Assembly (NCBI GenBank): GCA_038058095.1 | Contig: JBBUBW010000004.1 | Coordinates: 1-55,539, forward strand | Source of the DNA: VMFW01 sp038058095 | GTDB taxonomy: Bacteria > Patescibacteriota > Minisyncoccia > UBA6257 > 2-01-FULL-56-20 | Direction: 5' to 3' | Length of the DNA: 55,539 nucleotides | Shown: piece by piece, positions 26,835-35,583 of the stretch | Numbering within the stretch: the stretch's first letter is position 1 | Layout: each line of letters begins with the position of its first letter | Program-made: the position numbers and the translations under genes | Notes under the pieces: generated by a model | Databases searched by the model: none | The model's input: only the letters and a program-made list of their open reading frames with translations | What the model was told of the DNA's origin: nothing

Positions 26835-28325
26835 TTAGAACCTCTTCAAAAATTCTGTAAGCAATCCCACCGGCGCGCCGGTTGAACCCTTTGATAAAAA
26901 TTCATTTTCAGTTGGCGTCATTCTTGGCGCCATATCAATATGCACCCAAGGTATCGCCATCTCCCCATTATTTGGTTTAATAAACTGCCACAAAAATATT
27001 GCGCCGCTTATCGCGCCTCCGTATCGATTTTTACCCATATTGGCTACATCGCCAAAAGTTCCCTTTATGTCTTCTTCATATTCCTCCCAGAGTGGCAAAG
27101 GCCAAACAAAATCCCCAACCGACTCTCCGGTCGCAACCAAGCACTCCTGAATTTTTTCACTGGTTGAAAAAATTGCGGAAGCTCTCTGCCCTAAAGCCGA
27201 CATCGCCGAACCGGTTAAAGTCGCCACATCAACCACTAATCGCGGCCTATACTTTTTTGCGTATTCCAAAGCATCCGCCAAAATTATCCGCCCCTCGGCG
27301 TCTGTGTTTAGAACCTCGATTGTCTTACCGTTAATCGTAGTCAGCAAGTCGCCAGGATGATAACTTGAACCTGATGGCATATTCTCAACCGCCGGTACCA
27401 ATCCCACGATATTTTTCTTAACCTTAAGCCGAGCCAAAGTCGCAATCGTGTGAATTACCACCGAACCGCCGGACATATCCATATGCATTTCATAAATCGA
27501 ATTATCGGGCTTTAAATTCAAGCCCCCTGTATCAAACGTCACACCTTTCCCAACTAAAACCACCGGCTTCTCTCCGCGCGGGCCTTTCAAATATTCCATC
27601 ACAATAAACTTCGGGCGCTCGGAAGATCCTCTGCCAACTCCCAAAATTCCTCCCATCTTAAGCTCGGCTAATGCATTCTCGTCTAATACAGTTACCTTCA
27701 CGCCCCACTTTCGCCCCACCTCCATCGCCTCACTTGCCAACACCTGCGGTGTCATATCGCTCCCGGGCGTATTAGAAAGATTTCGCGCGTTATTAATTTC
27801 CTCACCAATTACCTCCCCCGCCCCTAAAGCTTCAGCCAGTCCATTTTGTTTTAAAACTAAAACCTCAATTGTCTGGACGAAAGACCACCCTTCCGCCTGC
27901 GGTGTTTTGTATTTAACAAATTCATAATTCGCCATTTGAAAATTCGTTGCCAAAACCTCGGCTAAGAGTTTTTGATTTTCCCGATTATCTTTGGCTAAAA
28001 AATCATTAAAATTCACCGCTAGGTCCCTAATTCTCTCGCGTCTAGCAACTGAAACTACGCGGCGAGCCGCTATTATCGCTCGCCGGTTATTAAACTTCGT
28101 CTTCTCGCCAATTCCAATTACTAAAACTTTAAGACCGGAAGGTAAGACAAGCGGATGGCTGTGCTCTTTTTTAACCGGAAAATTCTTTTGAAAATTAATT
28201 AAATATTTCTTATCGTCAGCCGATAAGAACTTAAAAAACTCGTGACGATCAATCCGATCTTCATCTTTTACCAAAAACACCGGAGCTACTCCCTTTGAAA
28301 TTGTTTTGCTTAATTTTATTTCCAT
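26835..28325 (-). CDS. pepA: Leucyl aminopeptidase (M17)
   Basis: 496 residues. A cytosolic zinc/manganese aminopeptidase of the PepA type. The catalytic half shows VGKGVTFDTGGLNLKP, MSGG, VPAVENMPSG and the signature NTDAEGR, so the metal ligands and catalytic Lys/Arg are in place. The N-terminal domain is poorly conserved, as usual. Full family length. Confidence 0.95.
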   Translation of the reverse strand: MEIKLSKTISKGVAPVFLVKDEDRIDRHEFFKFLSADDKKYLINFQKNFPVKKEHSHPLVLPSGLKVLVIGIGEKTKFNNRRAIIAARRVVSVARRERIRDLAVNFNDFLAKDNRENQKLLAEVLATNFQMANYEFVKYKTPQAEGWSFVQTIEVLVLKQNGLAEALGAGEVIGEEINNARNLSNTPGSDMTPQVLASEAMEVGRKWGVKVTVLDENALAELKMGGILGVGRGSSERPKFIVMEYLKGPRGEKPVVLVGKGVTFDTGGLNLKPDNSIYEMHMDMSGGSVVIHTIATLARLKVKKNIVGLVPAVENMPSGSSYHPGDLLTTINGKTIEVLNTDAEGRIILADALEYAKKYRPRLVVDVATLTGSAMSALGQRASAIFSTSEKIQECLVATGESVGDFVWPLPLWEEYEEDIKGTFGDVANMGKNRYGGAISGAIFLWQFIKPNNGEMAIPWVHIDMAPRMTPTENEFLSKGSTGAPVGLLTEFLKRF

Positions 28326-28402
28326 ATTAATAAACTAAAAATCCTAAAAAATTTGAGATTAAAATTTTGCTTTTGAAACCATCATCGCAAAATACATCGA
28401 GA

Positions 28403-28484
28403 AAATCGAATTTCAAAACATTCGGGCTGGCTGTGGGATCATTAACGTCTATACAAATAGAGGCGATGTTTTGGAATTCGATTT
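28403..28484 (+). repeat. Structured element C, copy 2
   Basis: A 44-nt core (28422-28465), TCGGGCTGGCTGTGGGATCA to AATAGAGGCG. The arms AAATCGAATTTCAAAACAT (28403-28421) and 28466-28484 pair over 19 positions with one G-U. It ends 9 nt past the cutA stop. Confidence 0.85.
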
Positions 28485-28492
28485 GAGAGATC

Positions 28493-28801
28493 TCAAACGA
28501 CACAACTAGTCAGCCATTCCTTATATTCCCGATTTAGGCGATGAAGCGCAAAAGAAGCAATACAAGGCGTTTTGTAACTATGAAGGCTGCGGACAATATC
28601 TTCGGCTTCCTGAACCTTCGAATCAATCGTTTTTACAATCATCGAAGTCTCGTCCGTCTCCCTCAACTCTCCATCCCCCCCTCCGTAAACCGACTGAATC
28701 GGAAAGATATTCACGCACCCTGCCGCTTTCTTTTTTACAAGTTGCCTGGCTATCCTAACCGCCTCTTCGTGATTTTTACACGTCACGTAAATAAAAACCA
28801 T
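28493..28801 (-). CDS. cutA: CutA-like divalent-cation tolerance protein
   Basis: 102 residues with the CutA ferredoxin-like fold signature: an FIYVTCKNHEEA start, KKAAGCVNIFPIQSVYGG, an E-rich strand (ELRETDETSMIVKT) and HSYKTPCIASF. It forms trimers in the family; the true role is poorly defined even in model organisms. It is followed at once by element C2. Confidence 0.92.
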   Translation of the reverse strand: MVFIYVTCKNHEEAVRIARQLVKKKAAGCVNIFPIQSVYGGGDGELRETDETSMIVKTIDSKVQEAEDIVRSLHSYKTPCIASFALHRLNREYKEWLTSCVV

Positions 28802-28849
28802 TAGACAAACCCCCTAAGATTAGCACTGGGGTAAAATTAGCGACCTTTA

Positions 28850-28953
28850 CCCTCCCAAGTTTTCGGACCTAAACATTTTATTGCTAATAAAAGCTTAGAC
28901 TGGAGATGTTTATCATTTATCTTAAATCACTTTTTTCCGAAAACTTGGGAGGG
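28850..28953. repeat. Inverted-repeat element D
   Basis: CCCTCCCAAGTTTTCGGA (28850-28867) and its perfect complement TCCGAAAACTTGGGAGGG (28936-28953) bracket 68 nt of AT-rich non-coding DNA. Confidence 0.85.
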
Positions 28954-28957
28954 CTTA

Positions 28958-29015
28958 CCCCTGTACTAATTAAGGAACCTGTTTGAATCCCCTAATTCCT
29001 TAATTAGTTCGGGGG
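28958..29015. repeat. Hairpin repeat B, copy 1
   Basis: ACTAATTAAGGAA pairs with TTCCTTAATTAGT, with C/G-run ends. It sits directly after element D in the 291-nt gap between cutA and the next Cys-rich gene. No gene is seen in that gap. Confidence 0.85.
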
Positions 29016-29092
29016 CTCTCAATACAACGATACTAAAGAGCTTTCGTCACCATATTATAAGCACAATTACCAAAATATGACAAGTTTTAACC

Positions 29093-30865
29093 CTAAATTA
29101 TTTCAGCGTTATAACACTCCTCGCAATATATAATTTCGGCCCTATCCGGCGCGTAAGTAGTCTCAAATTCACGAGGACAAGAATTATCACCGTGGAAATG
29201 TTTAGAGAAATTTTTATACGCTAATTGTGATTGGTGATTTGCGCTTTGCGCTCCAGCACACATACATTGGCGCTTATACCATTTCATAGGATTGCGCAGT
29301 TTCACTCTTTCGCTATGTCGACAGTTAAAACACAAACGTGGTATTGGAAGACTAAAACGTTTATAGAAATTTAATTCACGCTCGATAAGTCTAAAAGCGC
29401 GCTTGCAGGCAGCACACTGAATTGTTTCTTTTAAAATATTCACGGATATTTCATTTATATGATCTTGAATATTTTCGGACGCGAGGGTAGTCTCATATTC
29501 TTTTTGGTCTGGCTCCCTCCATTCGGCGCCAAAATCAACAACCTGAGCTACGGTCTTTGGGAAGTAATCAAAAGCAGAGCTTTCGTTATAAGCAAGAGGA
29601 GAAAGCTCTAAGGGGAAAAATTCCCCGTATTTATAAACCCTTCCATTTTTATCAACGTATGGCATTTCAGTCATTTGCTTTTTAATTTTAAGAACCATGG
29701 CCTCATATTCCTCTTTAGAATATCGCTTATTTAGAATACAATATTGTTTTTTTCTCAACCCAACACAACCAAAAAGATTAGACGAAGAATGACAAGACAT
29801 TGAGTATTCAAGGTCGTTTACACCCGGCCAACAATCGAAACAAAATTTAAGATTCTTGCAATTTTCACCACAGCTTGAGCATTCATAGATCAATTCAGTA
29901 TTGTTCCCCCAATTCGTGTAATCCCAGCAATCTTTGACACCCCTCGATAAATTTTGAGAGTAGCGAACGTTTTCCATCTCCAAAGCCTGATAGGAATAAA
30001 GCACATTTTTTGAGCGATAAACATACTCCCCGACTACGTTTGTGTTGAAAAATCCCCCGCTTACATACTTCCTTGGATATGCTAACCGAAAATTTTCAAC
30101 CTTCCGCTTAATTTCGGCGAGGGATTGATATGACCCTAAATTAAATTCCTTAATCTTTTTTACATAGTCCTCTTTAGAATAAGGCTCATTAAAAATATGA
30201 TACTTCTTATGGCGTAAGTTTATGCAACCAAAACAATGATCGCAATCAACACATGTCTTAAGAAACCACGACTCGCGGCAATTTGTTGAGTCAATATTAA
30301 AAAAAGAATTGTAGTTATGGCTGGTATTGAATTCTTCATAGGATAATTCAGATTGTTCACATTGATAAAAATCAACGCAGTCCTTCATGCCCAAAGCCGC
30401 CACCCCATACATACAATCAGTGTTTTCGTCCCCATTGAAGCAAAGATAGCAATTTTTAAAATAGCCCGCCATATTGCAATAGTCGCTGTTTACCATTTGT
30501 TGAACCGAGCGAGATGGCCAGGGAACAGCCCGCATTAACTCCTTAAATTGCTCGAAAAAAGGTACGGAAAAGTCGTACTCTCGGCCATATTCCATTGGAT
30601 CCCAGTTATCCGACCACCAATAATCATGATCATAGATTTTTATTGGAGATTTTTCTGGATAAGTGGAAAATACCTCCTTCCCGGCTAAAGCTTCTTTTTT
30701 ACGGAATAAATTTCTTTCCGCCCAAAATATGTGCCGGCGAATCGCTCGGCACTCCGGGCACCACGTAGGCGCCGGCACTTCCACCTTCTTGTAAAACGCA
30801 AAATCATCCGATTCGATGACGAAATTTTGCTTACAATTCTGGCAAGTTCTGGTTTCGGTATCCAT
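29093..30865 (-). CDS. Cys-rich zinc-finger-like protein, paralogue 5
   Basis: 590 residues. N-terminal CQNC/CPEC ribbon; the second ribbon has lost its cysteines (as in paralogue 2). DYDFSVPFF, the Cys-spaced middle, and signatures YHIFNEPYSKEDY and YCILNKRYSKEEY follow. The C-terminus has CAAC, CFNC, CMCAG, HFHGDNSC, FETTYAPDR and CEEC. It is flanked by elements C3 upstream and B1/D downstream. Function unknown. Confidence 0.85.
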   Translation of the reverse strand: MDTETRTCQNCKQNFVIESDDFAFYKKVEVPAPTWCPECRAIRRHIFWAERNLFRKKEALAGKEVFSTYPEKSPIKIYDHDYWWSDNWDPMEYGREYDFSVPFFEQFKELMRAVPWPSRSVQQMVNSDYCNMAGYFKNCYLCFNGDENTDCMYGVAALGMKDCVDFYQCEQSELSYEEFNTSHNYNSFFNIDSTNCRESWFLKTCVDCDHCFGCINLRHKKYHIFNEPYSKEDYVKKIKEFNLGSYQSLAEIKRKVENFRLAYPRKYVSGGFFNTNVVGEYVYRSKNVLYSYQALEMENVRYSQNLSRGVKDCWDYTNWGNNTELIYECSSCGENCKNLKFCFDCWPGVNDLEYSMSCHSSSNLFGCVGLRKKQYCILNKRYSKEEYEAMVLKIKKQMTEMPYVDKNGRVYKYGEFFPLELSPLAYNESSAFDYFPKTVAQVVDFGAEWREPDQKEYETTLASENIQDHINEISVNILKETIQCAACKRAFRLIERELNFYKRFSLPIPRLCFNCRHSERVKLRNPMKWYKRQCMCAGAQSANHQSQLAYKNFSKHFHGDNSCPREFETTYAPDRAEIIYCEECYNAEII

Positions 30866-30925
30866 TAACCAATGTTAAAACAGCTCCGGATATTTTTCCA
30901 GTTAACCTTTAAATTTACTTGAGGA

Positions 30926-31005
30926 AAAGTGTTTTAAAAACATTCGGGTTGGCGGTGGGATCAATAATTTCTTTACAAATAAAGGCGATGTTTTTAAAAC
31001 ACTTT
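30926..31005 (+). repeat. Structured element C, copy 3
   Basis: A 44-nt core (30944-30987), TCGGGTTGGCGGTGGGATCA to AATAAAGGCG. The 18-nt arms AAAGTGTTTTAAAAACAT and 30988-31005 are perfectly complementary. The inner hairpin reads CTTTA/TAAAG, a paired change from copies 1 and 2. It starts 17 nt past the stop of the cohesin gene. Confidence 0.85.
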
Positions 31006-31021
31006 CTACTCACGAAATAAC

Positions 31022-33103
31022 CTAAACATCACGTTCCACTTCCCAAACCTCTCGTCCTATATATCCATTCACCCATTCCAAATCTTTAAGCAATTTCTCC
31101 TCTCTCATTTTTTCCTCAACTGCCAGCTCTTTAGTCATCTTTGCTCTCCTCACTAAAGCCAACTCGCCTTCAATATCTTTTCTCAAAAGCAGAAATCCTC
31201 TCCTAATTGATTCTTCGGCCTCCTTTATCTCGCGCATTAACTTTGCCTTTTTAATCCGATGGTGATAGCTGTGGTAAAAAACGAAAACCAGTCCCGCCAA
31301 AAGCGCCGCGATAAGGATTAGTAAGAAAACCAAATACAAATTTTCATAACTAATTCTCTTCCCGCCGAACTGCGCCGCCGTTCTCCCCACCTCTAAATCC
31401 AGTTTCGAACTCGGAGGGCTCAACTCCTCCCCAAATTTAAGCTGGGTCCAAACAACGTATTTGCCGGGATCTAAAAATTCCGGCAGCGAATAAAACCACT
31501 CGCCATTTTTATCCGTCTTTATGGTATGACTGAGTGCCGCGCCTCCTTGCTCGTTTTGGATGTAAACGATCACCTGGGCTCCTGGCGCTCCTGATCTCCC
31601 GCCGATATACAAGATTTCATCATTTGAAATCAAATTTGGGAATAAGGTCACCATCGGCGGATCAATTGGCAAGCGCAAATCTTGAGCCGCTTGCGCCTGC
31701 AAACTTAATCCAATCAAAGCCAATCCGGAAACAACGATGGCTAAAATCAAAATTAAACCTTTGCCGTCGCTTGAGCTATATTCCTTTTGCTTTTCCTTAA
31801 GTTCTTGAATTTTCGGCGCGACCGTTGGATGGCTTAAAGCTCCCTCTTCTAAATGTTTTTCAACCTGCCGGTGCCAAAACCAAACCAATCTCCCCAAATA
31901 ACCCAAACTGATAAGCGCGATCACTCCGAAAATCCAAATGTAGATCCACGGTAGAACAAAAATTCCTTTTATATTCAGCCCCTTTCCTTCCACAATCTCA
32001 AAAATTGCCGTGGTAATAGTGAGCCTAACTGAAGATTGAGTAAAATTGAGCGCGTGGTCATAAGCCCTAACCACCACATCATACCTGCCTAAATCCAGTT
32101 GCCGTGAGTAGGGCGATGTTGCCTCGACAAAAAAAGGCGTTTCATTCCCGCTATTTATTGTGCCCACGCTGGGTTTATCCAGCGGAATTATTTTTAGTTC
32201 AAAGTGATCGATTCCTGAAACCGCATCTGTTGTGTCAAAAGAAATAATCGGAAAATGATTTGAAGTTTTTTCACTAGGAGAAATATTGATGGAAAAAGAC
32301 GCCGGAGGAGTGTTGTCCACATTAATCGCGTAATGGCTCACTCCACCCCAAACTCCGTCCCGAAGAGCCTTAATATGAAAATAATAAGTCCCGTCCGCCA
32401 AGTTTTTATAAGTTACGCCATTCCGCATTCCCTCCGAAATATCATCGGAGGTATCAACGGGCACATCATTTAAAACATAACTAAAACCTTGGGCGCCGGG
32501 AGGTGAGTCCCAACTAAACGTTGCGTTTTTTTCAACATACCATTTCTGCTGGTCGGGGTGAGTTGGCGAGGTTACAATCGGCCCGCCCGGCGGGGGCAAA
32601 GCCAAAGTATAAATACCGCTTGTTCTCTGCCCCAAAACGTCAGTTCCCCTGCCGTCATTTAAAAGCACCCGTGAAGTATCGAGCACTTTAAGGATTGCCA
32701 TCCCCGTGCTCTTCACTCTGAATGTTACAGTCGAAATTAAACCGCTTTCAGTATTAATTCCCGGACTCGGAATCGTTCCCCGAAATTTCAAATTCCCGCT
32801 CTCATTCGAATAAGTCGGTTGATTAACCCAAATCTGAATTAAAGATTTCCCGGCCGTGGGAGAAACCACCTGCAACTTATCTGTCGGGAAACTTAAATTT
32901 GCTTCAATGGCATTTATCGGCTGCCCCCCGGTGTTCACATAAACAGAAACCGTAAATGTGCTCCCAACTGTAAATGTTCCGGAGACTGGTCCGACAAAAA
33001 TTGAAGCGCTACTCACCGCGAGAACCGGCGTTCCGCTAAAAAACAAAGCAAAACTTGCGCCACAAATTAAAACCAAACTAGCGGCAGATAGTCTTCTAAC
33101 CAT
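31022..33103 (-). CDS. Cohesin-domain membrane protein with Ig-like domains
   Basis: 693 residues. Signal peptide (about 1-29), then a cohesin-like domain (about 33-165: FTVGSTFTVSVYVNTGGQPINAIEANLSFP, LQVVSP, LISTVTFRV, LLNDGRGTDVLG). Next come a beta domain with NVDNTPP linker, a membrane segment near 375-405, a second near 445-468, an Ig/Big-like domain (about 485-575), a third membrane segment near 590-612, and a charged coiled-coil tail. It is probably cell-surface anchored. It overlaps the next cohesin gene by 8 nt. A dockerin partner is encoded nearby. Confidence 0.85.
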   Translation of the reverse strand: MVRRLSAASLVLICGASFALFFSGTPVLAVSSASIFVGPVSGTFTVGSTFTVSVYVNTGGQPINAIEANLSFPTDKLQVVSPTAGKSLIQIWVNQPTYSNESGNLKFRGTIPSPGINTESGLISTVTFRVKSTGMAILKVLDTSRVLLNDGRGTDVLGQRTSGIYTLALPPPGGPIVTSPTHPDQQKWYVEKNATFSWDSPPGAQGFSYVLNDVPVDTSDDISEGMRNGVTYKNLADGTYYFHIKALRDGVWGGVSHYAINVDNTPPASFSINISPSEKTSNHFPIISFDTTDAVSGIDHFELKIIPLDKPSVGTINSGNETPFFVEATSPYSRQLDLGRYDVVVRAYDHALNFTQSSVRLTITTAIFEIVEGKGLNIKGIFVLPWIYIWIFGVIALISLGYLGRLVWFWHRQVEKHLEEGALSHPTVAPKIQELKEKQKEYSSSDGKGLILILAIVVSGLALIGLSLQAQAAQDLRLPIDPPMVTLFPNLISNDEILYIGGRSGAPGAQVIVYIQNEQGGAALSHTIKTDKNGEWFYSLPEFLDPGKYVVWTQLKFGEELSPPSSKLDLEVGRTAAQFGGKRISYENLYLVFLLILIAALLAGLVFVFYHSYHHRIKKAKLMREIKEAEESIRRGFLLLRKDIEGELALVRRAKMTKELAVEEKMREEKLLKDLEWVNGYIGREVWEVERDV

Positions 33104-33980
33104 TACTCCTATTATTATAAACTTTTCTGCGAATTAATCTGTTTATAACCAATATCGCCGCCAAAACTATCACAAACCATAAAAGGAAATAAGACTTCAC
33201 GAGCGCGCCCCAATCATAAATTGTTCTTTGCGTCACATTGCCGGCGTTATCAATAGCCTTAATTTCAACCGCCCATGTTCTAAGCGGCAAAGCTGACGGA
33301 TTTTGCGCCTTCTGAAATTCGCCCCACCAAAACCATCTCATTTCGCGATATAAAATCTCCTTTACTCCTGAAACATCATCTTTGATTAAAAAACTTAAAA
33401 GCTTTCTCCCTGAGGTGATTGGATCTTTAGTTAAATTCAAAATAACAATCTCCGGTGGCTTAATATCATTAAATTCAATTTTATGTGGAATCGTTCCGAC
33501 TGCTTCTCCGATTTTAATGTCGATTGATTTAAAACCCGGCACCACTTTCGTTCCCTTGCCATCAGCTAAATAAACCTTCGGCTCTGAAAAATTCAAAGTC
33601 TCGTTGCCAGACCGAAGCGCTTTAAAATTAATAATTGAAATAATTCCGCCTCGACCGGAAAATGGCTTTAAACTCGCCCCGGCAAATTTAATTGACCCGC
33701 CTTCAAAAACCTGCGGCTCCTCTCTCTGAACATCAATGATTGAGTTAGCGCTATTAAACCCAATCACCTGCAAGTTATCAGTTGGATACTTAAGAACAAA
33801 CGAATAAGCGTTCAAAGGTTGGTCGGAATCAATCAGAATTTCCACCGAAAATTCATCTCCAACTGAAACCCCGTCGATGGGTCCTTTAAAATATAAACCC
33901 GTGGCCGCCTCAGCCGCTACCAGCGGCACACTAATAGACACGAATAAGAAACAAATTAACGCTAAGAATTTTTTAGACAT
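33096..33980 (-). CDS. Cohesin-domain protein with C-terminal membrane anchor
   Basis: 294 residues. Signal peptide (ending VAAEA near 25), a cohesin-like domain (about 29-155: VSVGDEFSVEILIDSDQPLNAYSFVLKYP, LQVIGF, IISIINFKAL, VYLADGKGT), a second beta domain, and one transmembrane helix near 264-283 with a basic tail. Translationally coupled to the larger cohesin protein (8-nt overlap). It probably displays a cohesin on the cell surface. Confidence 0.85.
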   Translation of the reverse strand: MSKKFLALICFLFVSISVPLVAAEAATGLYFKGPIDGVSVGDEFSVEILIDSDQPLNAYSFVLKYPTDNLQVIGFNSANSIIDVQREEPQVFEGGSIKFAGASLKPFSGRGGIISIINFKALRSGNETLNFSEPKVYLADGKGTKVVPGFKSIDIKIGEAVGTIPHKIEFNDIKPPEIVILNLTKDPITSGRKLLSFLIKDDVSGVKEILYREMRWFWWGEFQKAQNPSALPLRTWAVEIKAIDNAGNVTQRTIYDWGALVKSYFLLWFVIVLAAILVINRLIRRKVYNNRSNG

Positions 33981-34375
33981 AGTTTTCTATCATTTGTAAA
34001 AATAAACCTTTTTATATAAAGCCGAACTGAAGAAAAATTAACAAGATACCCTAACTCATAATCACTATTTCTTAAGTAGTCATATAACTGATTGACTAAA
34101 TGGGACGGTAAATTTGGCGACGCTTTAACCTCTAAAATAATTTTATTATCGATTGTAAAATCCGGTCTATACATACCAAGTATTTTACCGGTTTTAGGAG
34201 AAAATATCTTAATCGATTTCTCCTGTTCAAAATCTATACCTCTCAAATTAAATTCCTCCGCCAAAGCTTTTTGATACACCGATTCCTTATGACCACTCCC
34301 AAGCCCCTTCCTCACGTCCATTACTGCTCCTTGAATCTTATAACTTAAATCCTTATGTAGTAATTCTTTTTTCAT
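33962..34375 (-). CDS. GxxExxY-family protein (PD-(D/E)XK-like fold)
   Basis: 137 residues. The name-giving motif is GHKESVY near residues 28-34, followed by YRPDFTIDNKIILEVKA, which has the Asp...ExK pattern of the PD-(D/E)XK fold, and a QLYDYL helix. Members are small and of unknown function, possibly nucleases. It overlaps the start of the cohesin gene by 19 nt, an odd neighbour for surface proteins. Confidence 0.85.
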   Translation of the reverse strand: MKKELLHKDLSYKIQGAVMDVRKGLGSGHKESVYQKALAEEFNLRGIDFEQEKSIKIFSPKTGKILGMYRPDFTIDNKIILEVKASPNLPSHLVNQLYDYLRNSDYELGYLVNFSSVRLYIKRFIFTNDRKLCLKNS

Positions 34376-34419
34376 TAGTTTTTAGTGTTTTTTCGTTTTC
34401 ACTTCGTCCAATTTCGTGT

Positions 34420-34460
34420 GGCTAGTAAATAAATTTGCTTTGCAAATTTATTTACTAGCC
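34420..34460. repeat. Perfect 19-bp hairpin overlapping the dockerin-gene stop
   Basis: GGCTAGTAAATAAATTTGC, a TTT loop, then its exact complement (34442-34460). On the minus strand the first arm begins with GGC TAG, the last codon and stop of the dockerin gene. A likely transcription or mRNA 3'-end structure. Confidence 0.85.
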
Positions 34461-35450
34461 AGTCCAATAGAACATCATCACCGAAACATCGGGGAAATCG
34501 ACTATTCCATTATCATTAAAATCATAACGGCTAATCTCATTTCCCGTTCGGTCGTAGTAATAAAGCAAAATTGAAAGATCAACCAAATCCACCAAACAGT
34601 CGCCGTTTAAATCAACTTTTTGCAAAGTAATATCGTCGCATGGAGATATGGGCTTTTTTATTTCCGGCTTAATCAATTGCGGCAGCTTCAACGCCGGAAA
34701 AATCAATCCCCCGCCTCCAACGATAATTTTTGTCTCTCCCCCGCTCGACGGAGTAGACGTCGTCGCTGCTACCCCCGCCAAAGTTGGGTAGTTGCTATAT
34801 CCGTCCAACACGGTACTCGATGAATAAATCATTCTAAAATACCAATTTGAAGTGGTATCAGCCGAATTGCTTTTTATCGCCCAATCCCACTCCGCTTTTT
34901 GTCCGGAAACAAAACTGGTCGGCGAAGAAACTGTCGGGTTTGATTCGCTGTAAGATTCCGCTACATTTGAATCGCTAAGCACGGTCGTCGCAATATTCGC
35001 CCCGTTCGCCACGCTTGGATTATCATAAAAAACCCACGCAGTTGTTGTCCCCAAATCAGCAAAACCGCTTGAGGAAGAATTTGAAAATTGAAGTTTAAAA
35101 GTAAGTCCGGAAGCCATATTCGCTCCGGCGCTCAAATTCATTCGCAAACGCAAAACCGAACCCGAGGCCGGAACATCTATGCTTGTATTTTCTCCGGCCA
35201 GCGCGGAGGTCGGCGTAAGGCCGTCATTATTCTCATACCAACGGTAAACGTTCTGTGTTAAAGCCGCCGCCGACTGCACATCAACAGTGGTGGTAACATT
35301 CGTCGCTCCAAACACCAAAAAAATTCCAGAAGCAAAAACTACTGAAACAGTTAAAAAAATAACGGAAAAATAAACCCCCACACCATAACGAGGAATTTTC
35401 AAGCCAGACACCGAGCGAGTTAATTTCTGCCACTTATTCCTCCAGCTCAT
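34455..35450 (-). CDS. Surface protein with C-terminal dockerin
   Basis: 331 residues from ATG 35450 (MSWRNKW); a start at 35513 is possible. An N-terminal membrane or signal helix (about 26-48) is followed by a Ser/Thr-rich beta domain and a C-terminal type I dockerin. The dockerin has two calcium-loop repeats, DLNGDCLVDLVDLSILLYYY and DFNDNGIVDFPDVSVMMFYW. Dockerins bind cohesins, and two cohesin proteins are encoded downstream, so this may be a local cohesin-dockerin assembly. Element B2 lies just upstream. Confidence 0.87.
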   Translation of the reverse strand: MSWRNKWQKLTRSVSGLKIPRYGVGVYFSVIFLTVSVVFASGIFLVFGATNVTTTVDVQSAAALTQNVYRWYENNDGLTPTSALAGENTSIDVPASGSVLRLRMNLSAGANMASGLTFKLQFSNSSSSGFADLGTTTAWVFYDNPSVANGANIATTVLSDSNVAESYSESNPTVSSPTSFVSGQKAEWDWAIKSNSADTTSNWYFRMIYSSSTVLDGYSNYPTLAGVAATTSTPSSGGETKIIVGGGGLIFPALKLPQLIKPEIKKPISPCDDITLQKVDLNGDCLVDLVDLSILLYYYDRTGNEISRYDFNDNGIVDFPDVSVMMFYWTG

Positions 35451-35523
35451 CTTGAGTAATTTCACAAAAATTAGAACCCCGCTTTTCCTCGCTCGACATC
35501 GGGGTAAACCCATTTCATCCTTA

Positions 35524-35582
35524 CCCCCGAACTAATTAAGGAACTTTCACTCGAATTCCTAATTCCTTAATTAGTACAGGGG
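35524..35582. repeat. Hairpin repeat B, copy 2
   Basis: ACTAATTAAGGAA pairs with TTCCTTAATTAGT, with C/G-run ends. It ends 1 nt from the stop codon of the 35584 gene. Confidence 0.85.
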
Positions 35583-35583
35583 C

